64,000 nt of DNA. Origin: Moringa oleifera (Eukaryota; Streptophyta; Magnoliopsida; Brassicales; Moringaceae). The notes under the pieces were generated by a model, which was not told where the DNA came from, did not search any database, and saw only the letters and a list, made by a program, of their open reading frames with translations. Where the stretch lies: contig JAJFZO010000034.1 in assembly GCA_021397835.1 (NCBI GenBank), forward strand, positions 6,167,001 through 6,231,000, read 5' to 3'. Every line of letters begins with the position of its first letter. Within the stretch, counting starts at the first letter, position 1. Below, piece after piece: positions 12,464-23,971 of this stretch. A program made the position numbers and the translations under genes.

Positions 12464-14480
12464 GCCGCAGAAGAGAGTGGAGTTCACTAGTGCAGTCTCT
12501 TTTTTGGTTTTTTGCATTTAAGACAATCGCGACTGCATGATCTCATGTGATTTCATGCACAGGGAATTAAAAGTGATGATATTGATTGTGGTGATGGAAC
12601 CAGAAGATGATGCATGAAGATGATGCATTTAGGTGCTAGGAAGGAAGATGTTGAAGTTTATTAACTGGTAGCCTTGCTACCTGACTTTGAACAGTCAATC
12701 TCTCTTTGTTTTCAATTCTATATTGGCTGAGCAACAGCATAGCCATTTTTGAAAATTAGTTATTATCTGATAAATTTATTATAAATATTCAATAAAATAT
12801 AAATTTTATAAAATAAAAAATTATTTATAAATTGATTTTATAATTAAAATTACATCAAACATTTAAATAAAGAAATATATTATGTTAATAATTTCTGTAG
12901 ACAAATTACATCAGTGTTGTTTGAGGTTTGAGATTAAATTTCTCTTATTTGAATGAAAGAATTTGTTAATTTAAATATTTAATTTTATAAAAAAATGAAC
13001 ACAAATTTATATATATAATAAAAAAGTAAATTTTCTTTTAAAATAATAAATTAAAACGATATTTAAATTTCCATCTTTTACTAAGTTGGTGTAACATGAA
13101 TATTCATATTTTTGATGTCAGGATTTTTTAAAATTTTAAAATATCATAAATTAAATAGCATTTTAACATTTAAAATATAGTTTTTAAATTATTAAAAATA
13201 ATATATTCTTCTCAAAGTTTATATTCTAGTAAAACTTTTAACAGTACAAATTATTGAAATAAAATTTAAAAATATAAATAATCAAAGTATAATTGGTCGA
13301 AGTATAAATAATTAGATAGAATTATGAGAGATTTTGTTATCCATAACTTATAGGTCCCATAACAAGAAATTAAGATCATGTTTGTTATATGATATAAAAA
13401 TGGATAGAATAATTTTTTATCTTAATTTTATAATTCATGCAAAAATAAAATTGAAGTAAATCTATCTTATATTTTTTTATTTTATTAAAAAATAATAATT
13501 TTATCTCTTTGAATTGGTGAAATAATATTATCATTTGAAGTGGTCAATTCAAATAAACATAAAATTTAACTTTTAATTTATATTATTAAAATCACAAAAT
13601 TAATAAATTTATTTTAAATTAATATAAAATATTTTAAAAAATTAAATTCAAAATTATATGTATTTGTTAATTAATTATAATATAATTCAAACTTGTAATA
13701 AACATTACATTGAATTAAATTATTTTAAATTAATCTAACTCCTTTCAAAGATATTAGTATTATTGATTAAATACTTGAAATTGATTTTAAATTATGGTTC
13801 ATATTTACAAACTTTATTTTATTTTATATCTATTTAAGTCAAAAAATAATAAAATATAATAAAAATTAGAAATATTTAAATTAAAAAATTAAAAAAATCT
13901 ATTATGTTTCTCAATTAATTATTATACGATTTAAATTTATAATAAATACTAAATTAAATTATTATTATTTTAATATCAAAATGTTTTAAAATAAATCAAG
14001 ATTAAATTTAATCATATCACCTTAATATAATTCACATTCAATCTTATCCAATTTAGTCCAATTCAATTTTATTCAATTTAATCAAATTTAATTCTATCCT
14101 ACCACAATAGCTCAATCCTCTCTCGTGTACTTCTAAAAATATAAATAATGAAAAAGAATTATAAAGGTAAGCTTAAGATGAAGTTCATGGACAAGTCATT
14201 CTAAGCTTGATATTTTAGCACACCAAGTGCCCTCACTCCTAGTAATAAAAAATTAGGTTATCATTTCTCTAGAGATAAGAGTAAAGCTAAGAGCTTTCCA
14301 TGATTTAACACTTATTGACTAATGTATATAAGTTGGACATGTTAATTTACATGGTTGGTATAAAAATTAGTATTTTAAGAGACCAGATTCTTGTACATTA
14401 AATAGGTAGTCTAATATTATTGTGAAAAAATATGACTATAGGCATATTATTAAGAAAAACGATTAAAAATATTTAAAGAA
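12464..14480. other. 3' flank and AT-rich intergenic DNA
   Basis: 12464-12720 is the 3' UTR/flank and matches 36640-36990 of the duplicate. The similarity fades near 12860, at a 'ttataattaaaatt' stretch that also occurs at 37080. From there to 14480 the DNA is strongly A/T-rich with no open frame of note and no recognisable repeat family. Confidence 0.6.
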
Positions 14481-14618
14481 TTATGATGTTATTTAAACTA
14501 ATAGTTTAAATATTAGTAACACTCACAAATTAATTTTATAAGTAAAATTGTTTCAAAGCAAAATACCTTTAAATAATGTCAAGATAACATTTTGTTGGCC
14601 TTTAAGATAATGAAAGAG

Positions 14619-14696
14619 GTAAAGTTTCTTAGAGCAATCAACTATAATTTCAATCTAGTAAAGTTTCTTAGAGCAATCAACTATAATTTCAATCTT
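14619..14696. repeat. 39-bp tandem duplication
   Basis: The unit beginning GTAAAGTTTCTTAGAGCAAT is present twice in direct succession within the degenerate LTR. Confidence 0.9.
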
Positions 14697-15180
14697 TACA
14701 ATTTTGACTTAAAACAATTTTATACAATCAAAATAACGTTATAAAATTTATTTCATGTCAATACACTTCATGTATAAATATCAATAATAGTAATTAATAA
14801 TAACAATATTATGCATTAATAGTATAATAGATCAAAGAATCTTTAAGGTTTGTATATCATACAGTTTTCTCAAAATAAATTCAAATTTGTCCCCTTATCA
14901 AAACAAGAGATCTATACAGCATACAATTTTGAAAAGAAGCATTACCAAAAAGAAGCATTACCAAATCAACACCTTACCTAACTTCAAAACAAAACTTCAA
15001 AACAAAATCTGGATAGTATTTAAAACACTAAAGAAGGAAGAAACTTTTGAGATAAAATGAGCTTTTAAATAATTTAGTGTGTTGAGACTAATAAAGAACA
15101 CTCCTATTTATAGTCATCATGGGGCCATTTTCGGCATGAACATAGATGATTGTTTTTGAATTTTGAAATTGGTAGTTTTT

Positions 15181-15206
15181 AAGATAAGATAAGATAAGAT
15201 AAGATA
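15181..15206. repeat. (AAGAT)5 microsatellite
   Basis: Five AAGAT units in a row, inside the degenerate Copia LTR. Confidence 0.95.
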
Positions 15207-18200
15207 TAATTAATTTAAATGTTAGATAAGATAACAAATTGAAATTTCATTAGGAAGTTTGAAATTAAGGTAAGATCATTTTATCAATTCAAAATCAATT
15301 TCTCATTCATCATCTTATCATCATACAATCTAACAATCCCCATGTGAATAAGAATTATAGAAAACTAAAAAAAAAATGTTTGCCTCATTGATAATGTTCA
15401 ACAATGATAACTTGCATAAGATAGGTAGATGTTACCTTTTGAACCTTCCTTCACAAGAATATATTTACTTTTTACTAAGTATCTAATAGACATAATGCCT
15501 TTGAATTGTCTTGCTTTCTATGTAAAAGATTATATATCTTACACAAGAGTCTTTTGAATTTTGTTTTGTTCTCATGATTATGTTCATTTTAACTATAAAT
15601 ATCAACTTGATTTTCAAGAGTTTCTAAAGAATTAGAACCTAACCAATTCTCTTTAAATCAGCCAATTTTTCTTTTACATAGATGATTTGTTAATCTATAA
15701 GCTCAGAATATTGGATGCTCTAAAAATCATTAAAGAAAAGTATTACAATCCATTTTTTTTGCTGGCATTATTATGTCATTGTAAGAATATGTAAGAGATT
15801 GGACCCTATAGTGACCAAATTGAGTTGCTATAATTAGGCTATCCATTTGAACCTAAAACTTAGGATCTCCTATCAATTAGATTGGGTTTTCATTATGTCA
15901 ACTTATTCTTTTATGGGCTTCAGTCTCGTTCACCTCAATGATTTTTTTTAACTAACAATCTCTTTAACCCTTCAGTTAGGGGATTTGCAATATTATCTTT
16001 TAATTTCACATAATTAATAAAGAGAATTCTAGTTGAAAGTAGTTATCCAATAGTATTATATTTACAATATATATGTTTAGACTTATCATTGTACACTTAC
16101 TTTATGCCTTTTCAATTATTGATTTTAGTATTGGAGGTATAAGTTTTGATCAAATTGGTACATCCTCTAAGAAATGGCCATTGGCATAGTCATTGGGTCT
16201 CTTCATCATATTTATCTAAGGAAATAAATTTAGATTTCGTAATAAATCTAGATATAACAATTTGTTTTGAGGGTTTTCATGATATAGCTACCTTTTGCTA
16301 CTGTGAACACATATCCACTTGTAAATTTTGAGTTTTTTGTATTGATTATCTAGTTTGCATCATTGTACCCTTCTAAGATAATTGGATATCTTGTATAATA
16401 TAACCCATAATTATGAATATACCTTAAGAACTTAAGTATTCTAATAATTGCTTTTCAATGATTAACACTTATGTTATTCGTATATGTACTGAGCTTATCA
16501 AGAGAATAGGCAAATCTAGACTAGTAAAACTCATTAATACATTAGATTTTTAATTTCTCAAAAGTGTTCTACTTGAAAAATACCCTTTCTTTTATTCTTG
16601 GATAGATGAAGACTGGTATCTAATGGTGTTCTAGCACTTCAAAATCATCCTTATTGAATTTATTAAAGATATTTTTTTTCATAGTATAACTGACTTAAAT
16701 GAGATTATTTCATTTTCTTATGATTTTAATTCCTAAAATCACATCAATAAGCCCTATGTTTTCATATCAAATCTAGAATTCAACTTTTTTTTAGGTAGAT
16801 TTTATAATGTTGTCATTATACCAATAATGAGTATATCAATCCACGCAAAGACATAAGATGACATAGCCAATTTTTATATCTTTTACATAGAACATTTGTC
16901 ATACTTGTTGATCTTGAACCCATTGGTTGTCTTCTTCAATTAGAAATCTTATGACTAACTCATCTAGATTTATCTACTTTCACTTGTACTTAAAATAATT
17001 TTTGAAACCCTTCTACCTAGGAGGTAGCTTCTTAGTAATAACAGTCCTTGGAAGGTTTCATTAAGAATTCTCTTATCTCATATCTTATGTAGAATCATTT
17101 GGATTTTTTGCACTTTGATTAATTAAATTTTTGAAACCCACCATCTTTTAATTGAAGGATTGACCAACCATAGTTTCTTTGCTTTGACATCCTGGATTTA
17201 TATTTTTTATCAAAGGATTCCCATAACCCTTTAGTTGTTTTCATTCATTATACACAGTGTATAATGCATCATGCAAACCATTTATTGTATAATTTTGACA
17301 CAAGAAATCAAAGGGCATCTAAACATCAATTACATTGATTGCTTGCACATCTTTTTCGTCTTCTTGGGCAACATTGTTTGTTCGTTGAGCACCATCAATA
17401 AATCCTTGAACAACATTGACAACACCGTGAACAATTTTTGTATTTTAAGTAATAATCAAACCTATTTTAAGATTGTTACAAATTTTTAAATAATCATGAA
17501 TTTATTCAAAATGAATAATTGCTTAAATATTACTAACACTTAAAAATTAATTTTATAGCCAGAATTTGTTTTAAAGTGAATTATCTTCATATAAAAGCAA
17601 CATAGTACATTATTAGTTCTTAAGACAATATCTTATTACTACATTACTCTCAAATCAAAGAAGTGAATTTTTTTTTTATTTAAGTACCTCATTTTATAAA
17701 TAAAACAACTTATTGTAATTTCAACTCTTAGTAATTTTAACTTAAAAATGATTTCATAAAACAAGTATAATATTTTTTATAAAATTTATTTTACATTAAC
17801 ACTTTTCATGTATAAATGTCAAAAATAACGATTAATAATAATAACATTACACATTAACATTATAATAACAAATTTAAATTTCAAGTTGAAATTGAAATCG
17901 AATTGGGTAAACTTTACCAGCAGAATAGTAGTAACAACAACAACTATAAATAAACTAGAGAATGCCTGAGGCTTATGTAATATATTTTTTCCTTAAGATA
18001 GATTAGTCCCCTCTTCTTACGTGATGGAGTCTTGGAATGCTTATTTCTTAAGATATAATAGTTACAATATTAAAAAAGAATCAAGATAATATGAAAGTGG
18101 TTTATGTGACTAAGAGAAGCATGATTATTAAGAATATCTAAATAATATATAGTAACATGCTATCTTACAAAATTTCAATATGTTTAGTAGAAAAGGCAAG

Positions 18201-18227
18201 TATACTATCAGGTCTTGAGGCTTTTGA

Positions 18228-19530
18228 AAGATGCATTGGATTAATGGTTCGAGCTATTTCCTTAACAGTGAATTTTGTCATGAGAATGGATTTTATCTTA
18301 TCAGTTACTTTGGTTTGAATAACTCTAATGATACCATCCAAATTTATAAATCTTGAAGTTTAAATATTTTCTAAAATAATTAATGGTTATATTTGGTATC
18401 TTACTCTTATCAATACCGTAGTTTCCTTCTTCATCCTTTAAACCAAGTATTGTATTAACCCTTTTTTTTTTTAAAAGTAGTTTGTAACTCATGCTTCCAT
18501 CACCCTCTACCAACCATAAAATATAAGATCTTTATTTTTAAAACTATTCTTCTTTCCATAAAGGATCAGTGGATTCTTTTCATTTAACACTTTTATTTCA
18601 AGTATACTCAACTCCCTAACGACTTGGCTTATTTTGGTTCTTATATTTACAAAATTCTACCCCAGTTATTTTTTGAAGCTTCTCCTTTGCATTCCTCATA
18701 TTTTGATCCAATGTTACATTTATGCCATGGTCTTATTCTTCCTTAATTACTTTAGCACATTGCTTCTCTTTTAACCAAAGTGATTAAATCTAAACTTTGT
18801 GTAGTATCTCCTATTTTGCTCCCTTATTCATGTTTGGCTACTACCATTATTAGAGCATGATGTAAATGTAATATGAGTAAGTAATGAACCTTTGCATAAA
18901 AAAATAATCTCACACTAGCTTTCTAAACTTACTCCTCTATCTAATCTTTCTTGAACTGAGTTTTGTATTGATAACTCTCTCTCTCATGTGTATTAGTTTT
19001 TTGCAAAAGCAAGATCTTTTAGACCACATGTTGTCCAAAGATGTTCAAAAATCTTGCATTTGTGTTTCTTTCCTCAAGCAGCCACTTTTTTTTTTTCATG
19101 GTTCTTTAATATATTAAAGTCACCAAAGCATAGGCAAGGAGTTATTTTCTAATTTGTAAAGGAATTTAATAAATCCCATGTAATTTGATGCTTACCAGCT
19201 TCTAGCTCACCATATATTCCTGTCATGTACCACATTCGTTTCGTCTCATCTTCATCTATTAACACATTTGTATAGTTTCTATAGTAACTTTGAAGAGCAA
19301 TGTAGATTTCATTTTCCACATCAGGACTAATCTTTCTCTATTTCTTTTCTCACTTCCTTTTAATCAAATCTTATTTGTCTTATGTAATTTTTTTTTACTT
19401 AAGAAAATTACACAAAAATCTTCTCTTTGAATAAGCTACAGTAGAGCTCAAACTACACATGGATTTTCAAGCCCATGATAATTTCATGCAATGTGTTGCA
19501 TGACTGTCGACAGGATTAAAGTTTAGTCTT
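18228..19530 (-). mobile_element. LINE D: decayed L1-type LINE (endonuclease to pre-RT)
   Basis: Minus-strand frames show a LINE ORF2 read from high to low coordinates. The start of the endonuclease domain ('IMGLENP'-like) lies near 19480. A segment 'YGELEAGKH..TWDLLNSF' followed by 'CFGDFNIL' lies at about 19240-19110; this is the apurinic-endonuclease-like DFN box. The pre-RT segment 'TILGLKDEEGNYGIDK' lies at about 18325-18513. RT, zinc-binding and RNase H parts are not seen below 18228. Many stops and frameshifts; non-functional. Confidence 0.7.
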
Positions 19531-21811
19531 TGTCATTCATAAATTTGGTTTTTTATCATGCTCACTACTGCTTTTTTACTTCTTAATTAAACTTTTATCT
19601 TTCTGTTCAAGATTATCATTGTCTCATTTCTTGCTCAATCCTTTGCTACTGGTCTTCATTATCCTTATTTGTCTTGTTTGTTTGTTTGTTTTGTTTTGTT
19701 TTTTTTTTTAATTTTTTTTTTTATCTTTTGGGTCATTTCTTTCATTTTTGTTTTAGTTGAAAAAGATTCTTGCAAGTTTAATATTGCTTCTTTTATAGTG
19801 TAATGGTCATCATTTTCATGTATGGTAGCTTTGGTGTCTTTCATGTCATTGATCCTATATGAGACCGAATTAGTTTTGAAACCATGCAACCAGCTTTACG
19901 CTTATGTGTTTTCTTAATAAAATTTTGGTAATGTTTCATTTATTTTTGTCAAGCTTCAACTCAGAAGACATTCTACATGTTTTTGGTTCATATTCAATAG
20001 AAGTGTGATGTCTTGCCTTTTTGACGAATCTTAATGCATATTTCATTTTTTTTTCTTTTTTTTTCAACACCAAACTGTTTTAAGTTATTTTAGCCAACAT
20101 GCCCATCTGCTTGTTATTCATTATTTCTTATTTTGTAATTTTTTTAAGAAACAGTTTCATCTTTTGGATTTTTGTTAGATTATTTGCTTGTTCCAATACC
20201 AATTTCTTTACCATTGATTATGCCCTCAACTTTTTGATGTCTCTACCATGTTCTTCCTGAATTGATTATGAGTTTTTTTATCATAGAGGTTTTGAATCTT
20301 CTTTATTTGCCAAAATGACGATATCTACTTTCGTATGGCATATAATTTTTCTTGTTCAACATGATGCTCTTAATTAATCTCGGTATTAGGTGCCTTTTAT
20401 ACGTTTTAATCACCTATTTTTAAGCAGTCAACTTAATAATGACTTAAAATAGCAAAACAAAAATAGATGTTTGACTAATTATGTTTAAATATCATCTATA
20501 CTTGTCAAAACAGTTACTATGACAAAGTGATAAGACGATTTTATTATATCAACTTCAACTCTCACTCCGAGACACTCGCATGCTTTTTCATCAATCTTCA
20601 CCAATCTTCCCCATCTCTTTCTATTCTTTTTGCATTTTATTTGGATAAAAGTAATCAAACTGAATTTAATTTTTATTTTTAATATAATTTATTTTAATTG
20701 ATTTTAATTAAACTTTTAATTGATTAAAATAAAGTTAAAAGTAATTAAACTGAACTGAAATAAAGCATTAAGTTAACCAAAATTTTATTAGAGTTCATTG
20801 AATAATTGAAGCCTCACCTGATTATGCATTAAGTATTATAAAAGATGAACTTTAATTCCTTATATACTTAGGCTCCACTTAACATAAGGTTACACTTTGA
20901 AGTGGAGCTCTTTTCAAAAATTTTATTTTTATTTTAAATAATTTTTAAGTTAAATAATATTTTTAAATAATTAATTTTTATTTAAAAATAAAATTTTAAT
21001 TTTTCATTATTTAAAATTTAAAATTATTAATATTTTTATTGAATTCTCAAATAATGATCAAAGTTTTTATAATCAATTGCAAGGCAAATTTATTAAAAGA
21101 AGTACTTTTAACTATTTATTATTTTTAATTAAAAGGTAATTACTCTTTGTTTATATAATTATCTCTAATTTATTATATAATAATTTTTTAATGATAAAAA
21201 TTTGTTATTGAATTATTTTAAATAGTATTTTAATTCTTTGTATACAAATTATATGATTTAGACAAATTTAACATTTTTTCACCATCATCAGCTATAATTT
21301 GCCAAATTATTAGCACTCTAAATTTATTTTATGAATTAATTTTTTAAAAAATTATAAATAAACCTAAAAATATCACTTGAAGTATTAAGTTTTATAAAAA
21401 ATAAATTATTTTCGAAATACATAAATTGTTTACAAAGTCTTATTAATAATATATGCATTATATTTCTTAAAATAAAATTAACAAAACTTTATTCTCAACT
21501 ATGTCAAGAAAATTGAATTAACCATATTATCAAATTGAAAAAATTATTACTAAAACTGTAATACAAAAATTAAATAATAAATTTATATTTTAAAAATTAA
21601 AATAAATAAAATAAATAATTTATATAAAAATAACTAATCAACTCATTTTTATCATTTGGTTATAAGCCCCACATTTATGAAACCGCTCCTATATATACTA
21701 TAATATAAAACAAATCACTTTTTTTTGAAAATCTTTTTTTAATGTTTAGATAAAAATAAATAGTTGAAATAACATTCACAGGTCACCAATTCACTTGAAT
21801 TCCCAAGTAAT
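19531..21811. other. AT-rich spacer, possible LINE D 5' part
   Basis: 19531-20600 is T-rich, lies upstream of LINE D in its own orientation, and could be its ORF1 and leader, but no ORF1 motif is recognisable. 20640-21800 is very A/T-rich with no coding signal. No gene is supported. Confidence 0.45.
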
Positions 21812-23392
21812 CAATTTTTTTTTTAATTTCTTAGTGTGTTAATTTTCAAAAATTTTAAATTTTTTTGACTAGTAAATCTATTTTTTCAAATCATTTAAAT
21901 TTATTTTATTTTTTATTTAAATTTAAAGTTGAATCTCTTCAAATCATAATCACTTAGAGTACTAAAAAGTATTAAAGATCTTTGGATTAATTTCTTAAAT
22001 TTGAGTTAACTTCTATTAACAAAATTGGTCCTCTTAAATACCAACTACACATTGTTGGAAAATTCATTTATAGTGTGATTGTAGAAATAATGATTTTCAA
22101 AAATAGTATTCTAGACTATTGTGAATTTTTCAAGACCTTAAAAATGGAAAATTCATGGACACCAAAAGACTTTTGTCCAATAAATCTGTGCAATGTGATC
22201 TACAAGTTAATTTTGAAGATGTTGGTCGATTATTTCAAACTGGTACTTCCTTCTCTCATAAGTTAGAATTAGTTAGGTTTCATGAAGAGGAGATTAGTTT
22301 TTGACAACGCATTAGTGGTTCATGAAGCCATCCACTCCATGGAAACAAGGAGTAAAGGATCAAGAGGTCACTTGACCTTGAAACTTGACTTGAGTAAAGC
22401 TTTTGATAAAGATTGAATGGCATTTTCTGACCTTTGTTATAAGAACTATGGGCTTCCCAAGGAACGTACTAGTTTGGTGTCATACTTGGTGATGATAAAT
22501 GAAAATTATGTCAACGTCAAACCCTCAAGAGGGCATTAGACAAGAAGATCAGTTATCTCCTTGCTTGTTTTTGATATGTGTTGAGGGATTGTCCACTCTA
22601 CTCCACTAAGCAGAAGAAGCAGGATAGATACATGGGGTGGTTGCTGCTACCCGAAATGGCCCTTAAATTTTCATTTATTTTTGGCATATAATAATCTGCT
22701 CTTTTTCAAGGCTTTAATGGAAAAATGTAGCTATCTCATGGAGATTCTCAGGATATTCGAACAAGCATCAGGATGGCAGATATGTATGGAAAAATCCAGC
22801 ATCCTATTAAGCCCCAATGTGAGCCAAGCTGATCCAGTTCGCTTGAGAAACCTACTGGGAGTATCCAAGCAACTAGAGAAGGATAAGTGTTCGGGATTTC
22901 CTCTTATTATGGCACGAGTAAAGAGGAGAGAACTTTCAATCCTTAAAGATGAAGTGCAATCAAGGCTACATAAATGAACTGGGCAACTGCTCTCCTAAGC
23001 AGGTAAAGGTGTTCTCATTAGGGCTATGATTCAATATATTCCATCTTACATTATGAGCTGCTTTTTGTTGCCAAAAAATCAAATTCATGAGCTCCATATG
23101 ATGATAGCAAGATTTTGGTGGAGATCAAAAGAATCAAATAAGAAAATTCACTGGATGAGCTCGGATGCCCTATGTACCTCCAAACTAGATGACAGCCTTG
23201 GATTTAAGAACTTAGAAGCATTCAACTTGACACTTTTGGCCAAACAATGGTAGTGCTTAAGTCAGAGAGTTTTAAAGGCAAAATACTTCCCAACCTCCAA
23301 TCCCATGACACTCCTATGCATGGCAGAGTTTACTGGCGATAAGATCAATTATAAACTAAGGTGAAAGATGAAGAATTAGAGATAGAGCAAAC
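21812..23392 (+). mobile_element. LINE A, copy 2, 5' part
   Basis: This matches 1150-2775 of copy 1 base by base with scattered changes and indels. It carries the same RT fragments ('CPINLCNVIYKLILK' at about 22165-22215, zinc-binding region near 23250). The catalytic LVDD box of copy 1 reads LAYN here (about 22681-22692), so the RT aspartates are gone. The element is interrupted at 23392 by Copia A1 and resumes at 28443. Confidence 0.85.
23388..23392. repeat. Target-site duplication of Copia A1, left
   Basis: CAAAC, repeated at 28443-28447. The empty site survives in LINE A copy 1 near 2770 as 'gtaaacgcgg'. Confidence 0.95.
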
Positions 23393-23902
23393 TGTTGGGA
23401 AATTGACAACCAGATCCTTAGTTGATGGATCAAATATCAAATCCCTATAACCTGAAAGCAACAATAATAAAAGCAAGAAGAAAGTAAACAACCACAGGAA
23501 CACAAGATTTATAGTGGTTCACCCTCAATTGAGAGTTACATCCACTTTGCAGCCACTGCAGGAAACCCTTTCACTATGAAAATAGATTACAAGAGAGATA
23601 ACCGTTTTCCTAGCCCTCACTCTACTAGAATAAAACCCTAGGACTCTTACTCACTCTCTCTGTTGTGATGTTTACATGGGTAGAAGCCCCCCTTTATATA
23701 GTAGAGCCCAAGGCCCAAAAGATAGATGTGTGAGAATCTCAAGATATCCTTTTTGATGAGTATATACTCTTTGGATGAGTATATTTCTTTTCAGATAAGC
23801 ATATATATCCTTTCAGATAAGTATATGCCATCTCAGATAAATATATATCTTTTCAGATAAATATAAACCCTTTTGTGGATAAGTCTCCACACATACTCAA
23901 CA
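23393..23902 (-). repeat. Copia A1 3' LTR
   Basis: 510 bp; its plus-strand ends read TGTTGGGAAA and ACTCAACA. Carries the same U3 repeat array and TATA box as the 5' LTR. Confidence 0.95.
23748..23880 (-). repeat. Tandem ~20-bp repeats in Copia A1 U3
   Basis: Six to seven head-to-tail units of about 20 bp, each with a GATAAG/GATGAG-like core followed by TATAT (for example 'cagataagtatatgcc' and 'cagataaatatatatc'). They lie upstream of the LTR TATA box, where Tnt1 carries its tandem enhancer boxes. An enhancer role is inferred. Confidence 0.75.
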
Positions 23903-23920
23903 ATCTCCCACTTGGAGACT
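23903..23920 (-). other. Copia A1 polypurine tract
   Basis: Element-sense AGTCTCCAAGTGGGAGAT directly abuts the 3' LTR. It is the primer site for plus-strand DNA synthesis. Confidence 0.85.
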
Positions 23921-23971
23921 AATTCATTATCTCAATTGTTTCTTCCACCTGCAATGGCCATGACTTCCCAA

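Larger units (their letters stand above)
14480..18000 (-). mobile_element. Degenerate Copia element 2, with LTR-like ends
   Basis: On the minus strand an LTR begins TGTTAGATTG at 15335 and is preceded by a purine-rich tract (reverse complement of 'atccccatgtg', 15336-15346). The LTR body runs down to about 14490. 15350-17225 is internal Copia sequence shared with 1-1140 and 54130-55700. 17490-17990 again resembles the LTR body ('aattaattttata...', 'catgtataaatgtc', 'aatgcctgaggctta'). Coding frames are destroyed. The outer boundaries and target duplication could not be fixed. Confidence 0.55.

Noticed and set aside
17271..17489. 72-codon forward frame
   Set aside because: No homology is recognisable, composition is A/T-driven, and it lies within degenerate Copia debris.
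23748..23880. Regularly spaced short repeats that might suggest a CRISPR-like array
   Set aside because: The units are head-to-tail without unique spacers and lie in the U3 of an LTR.
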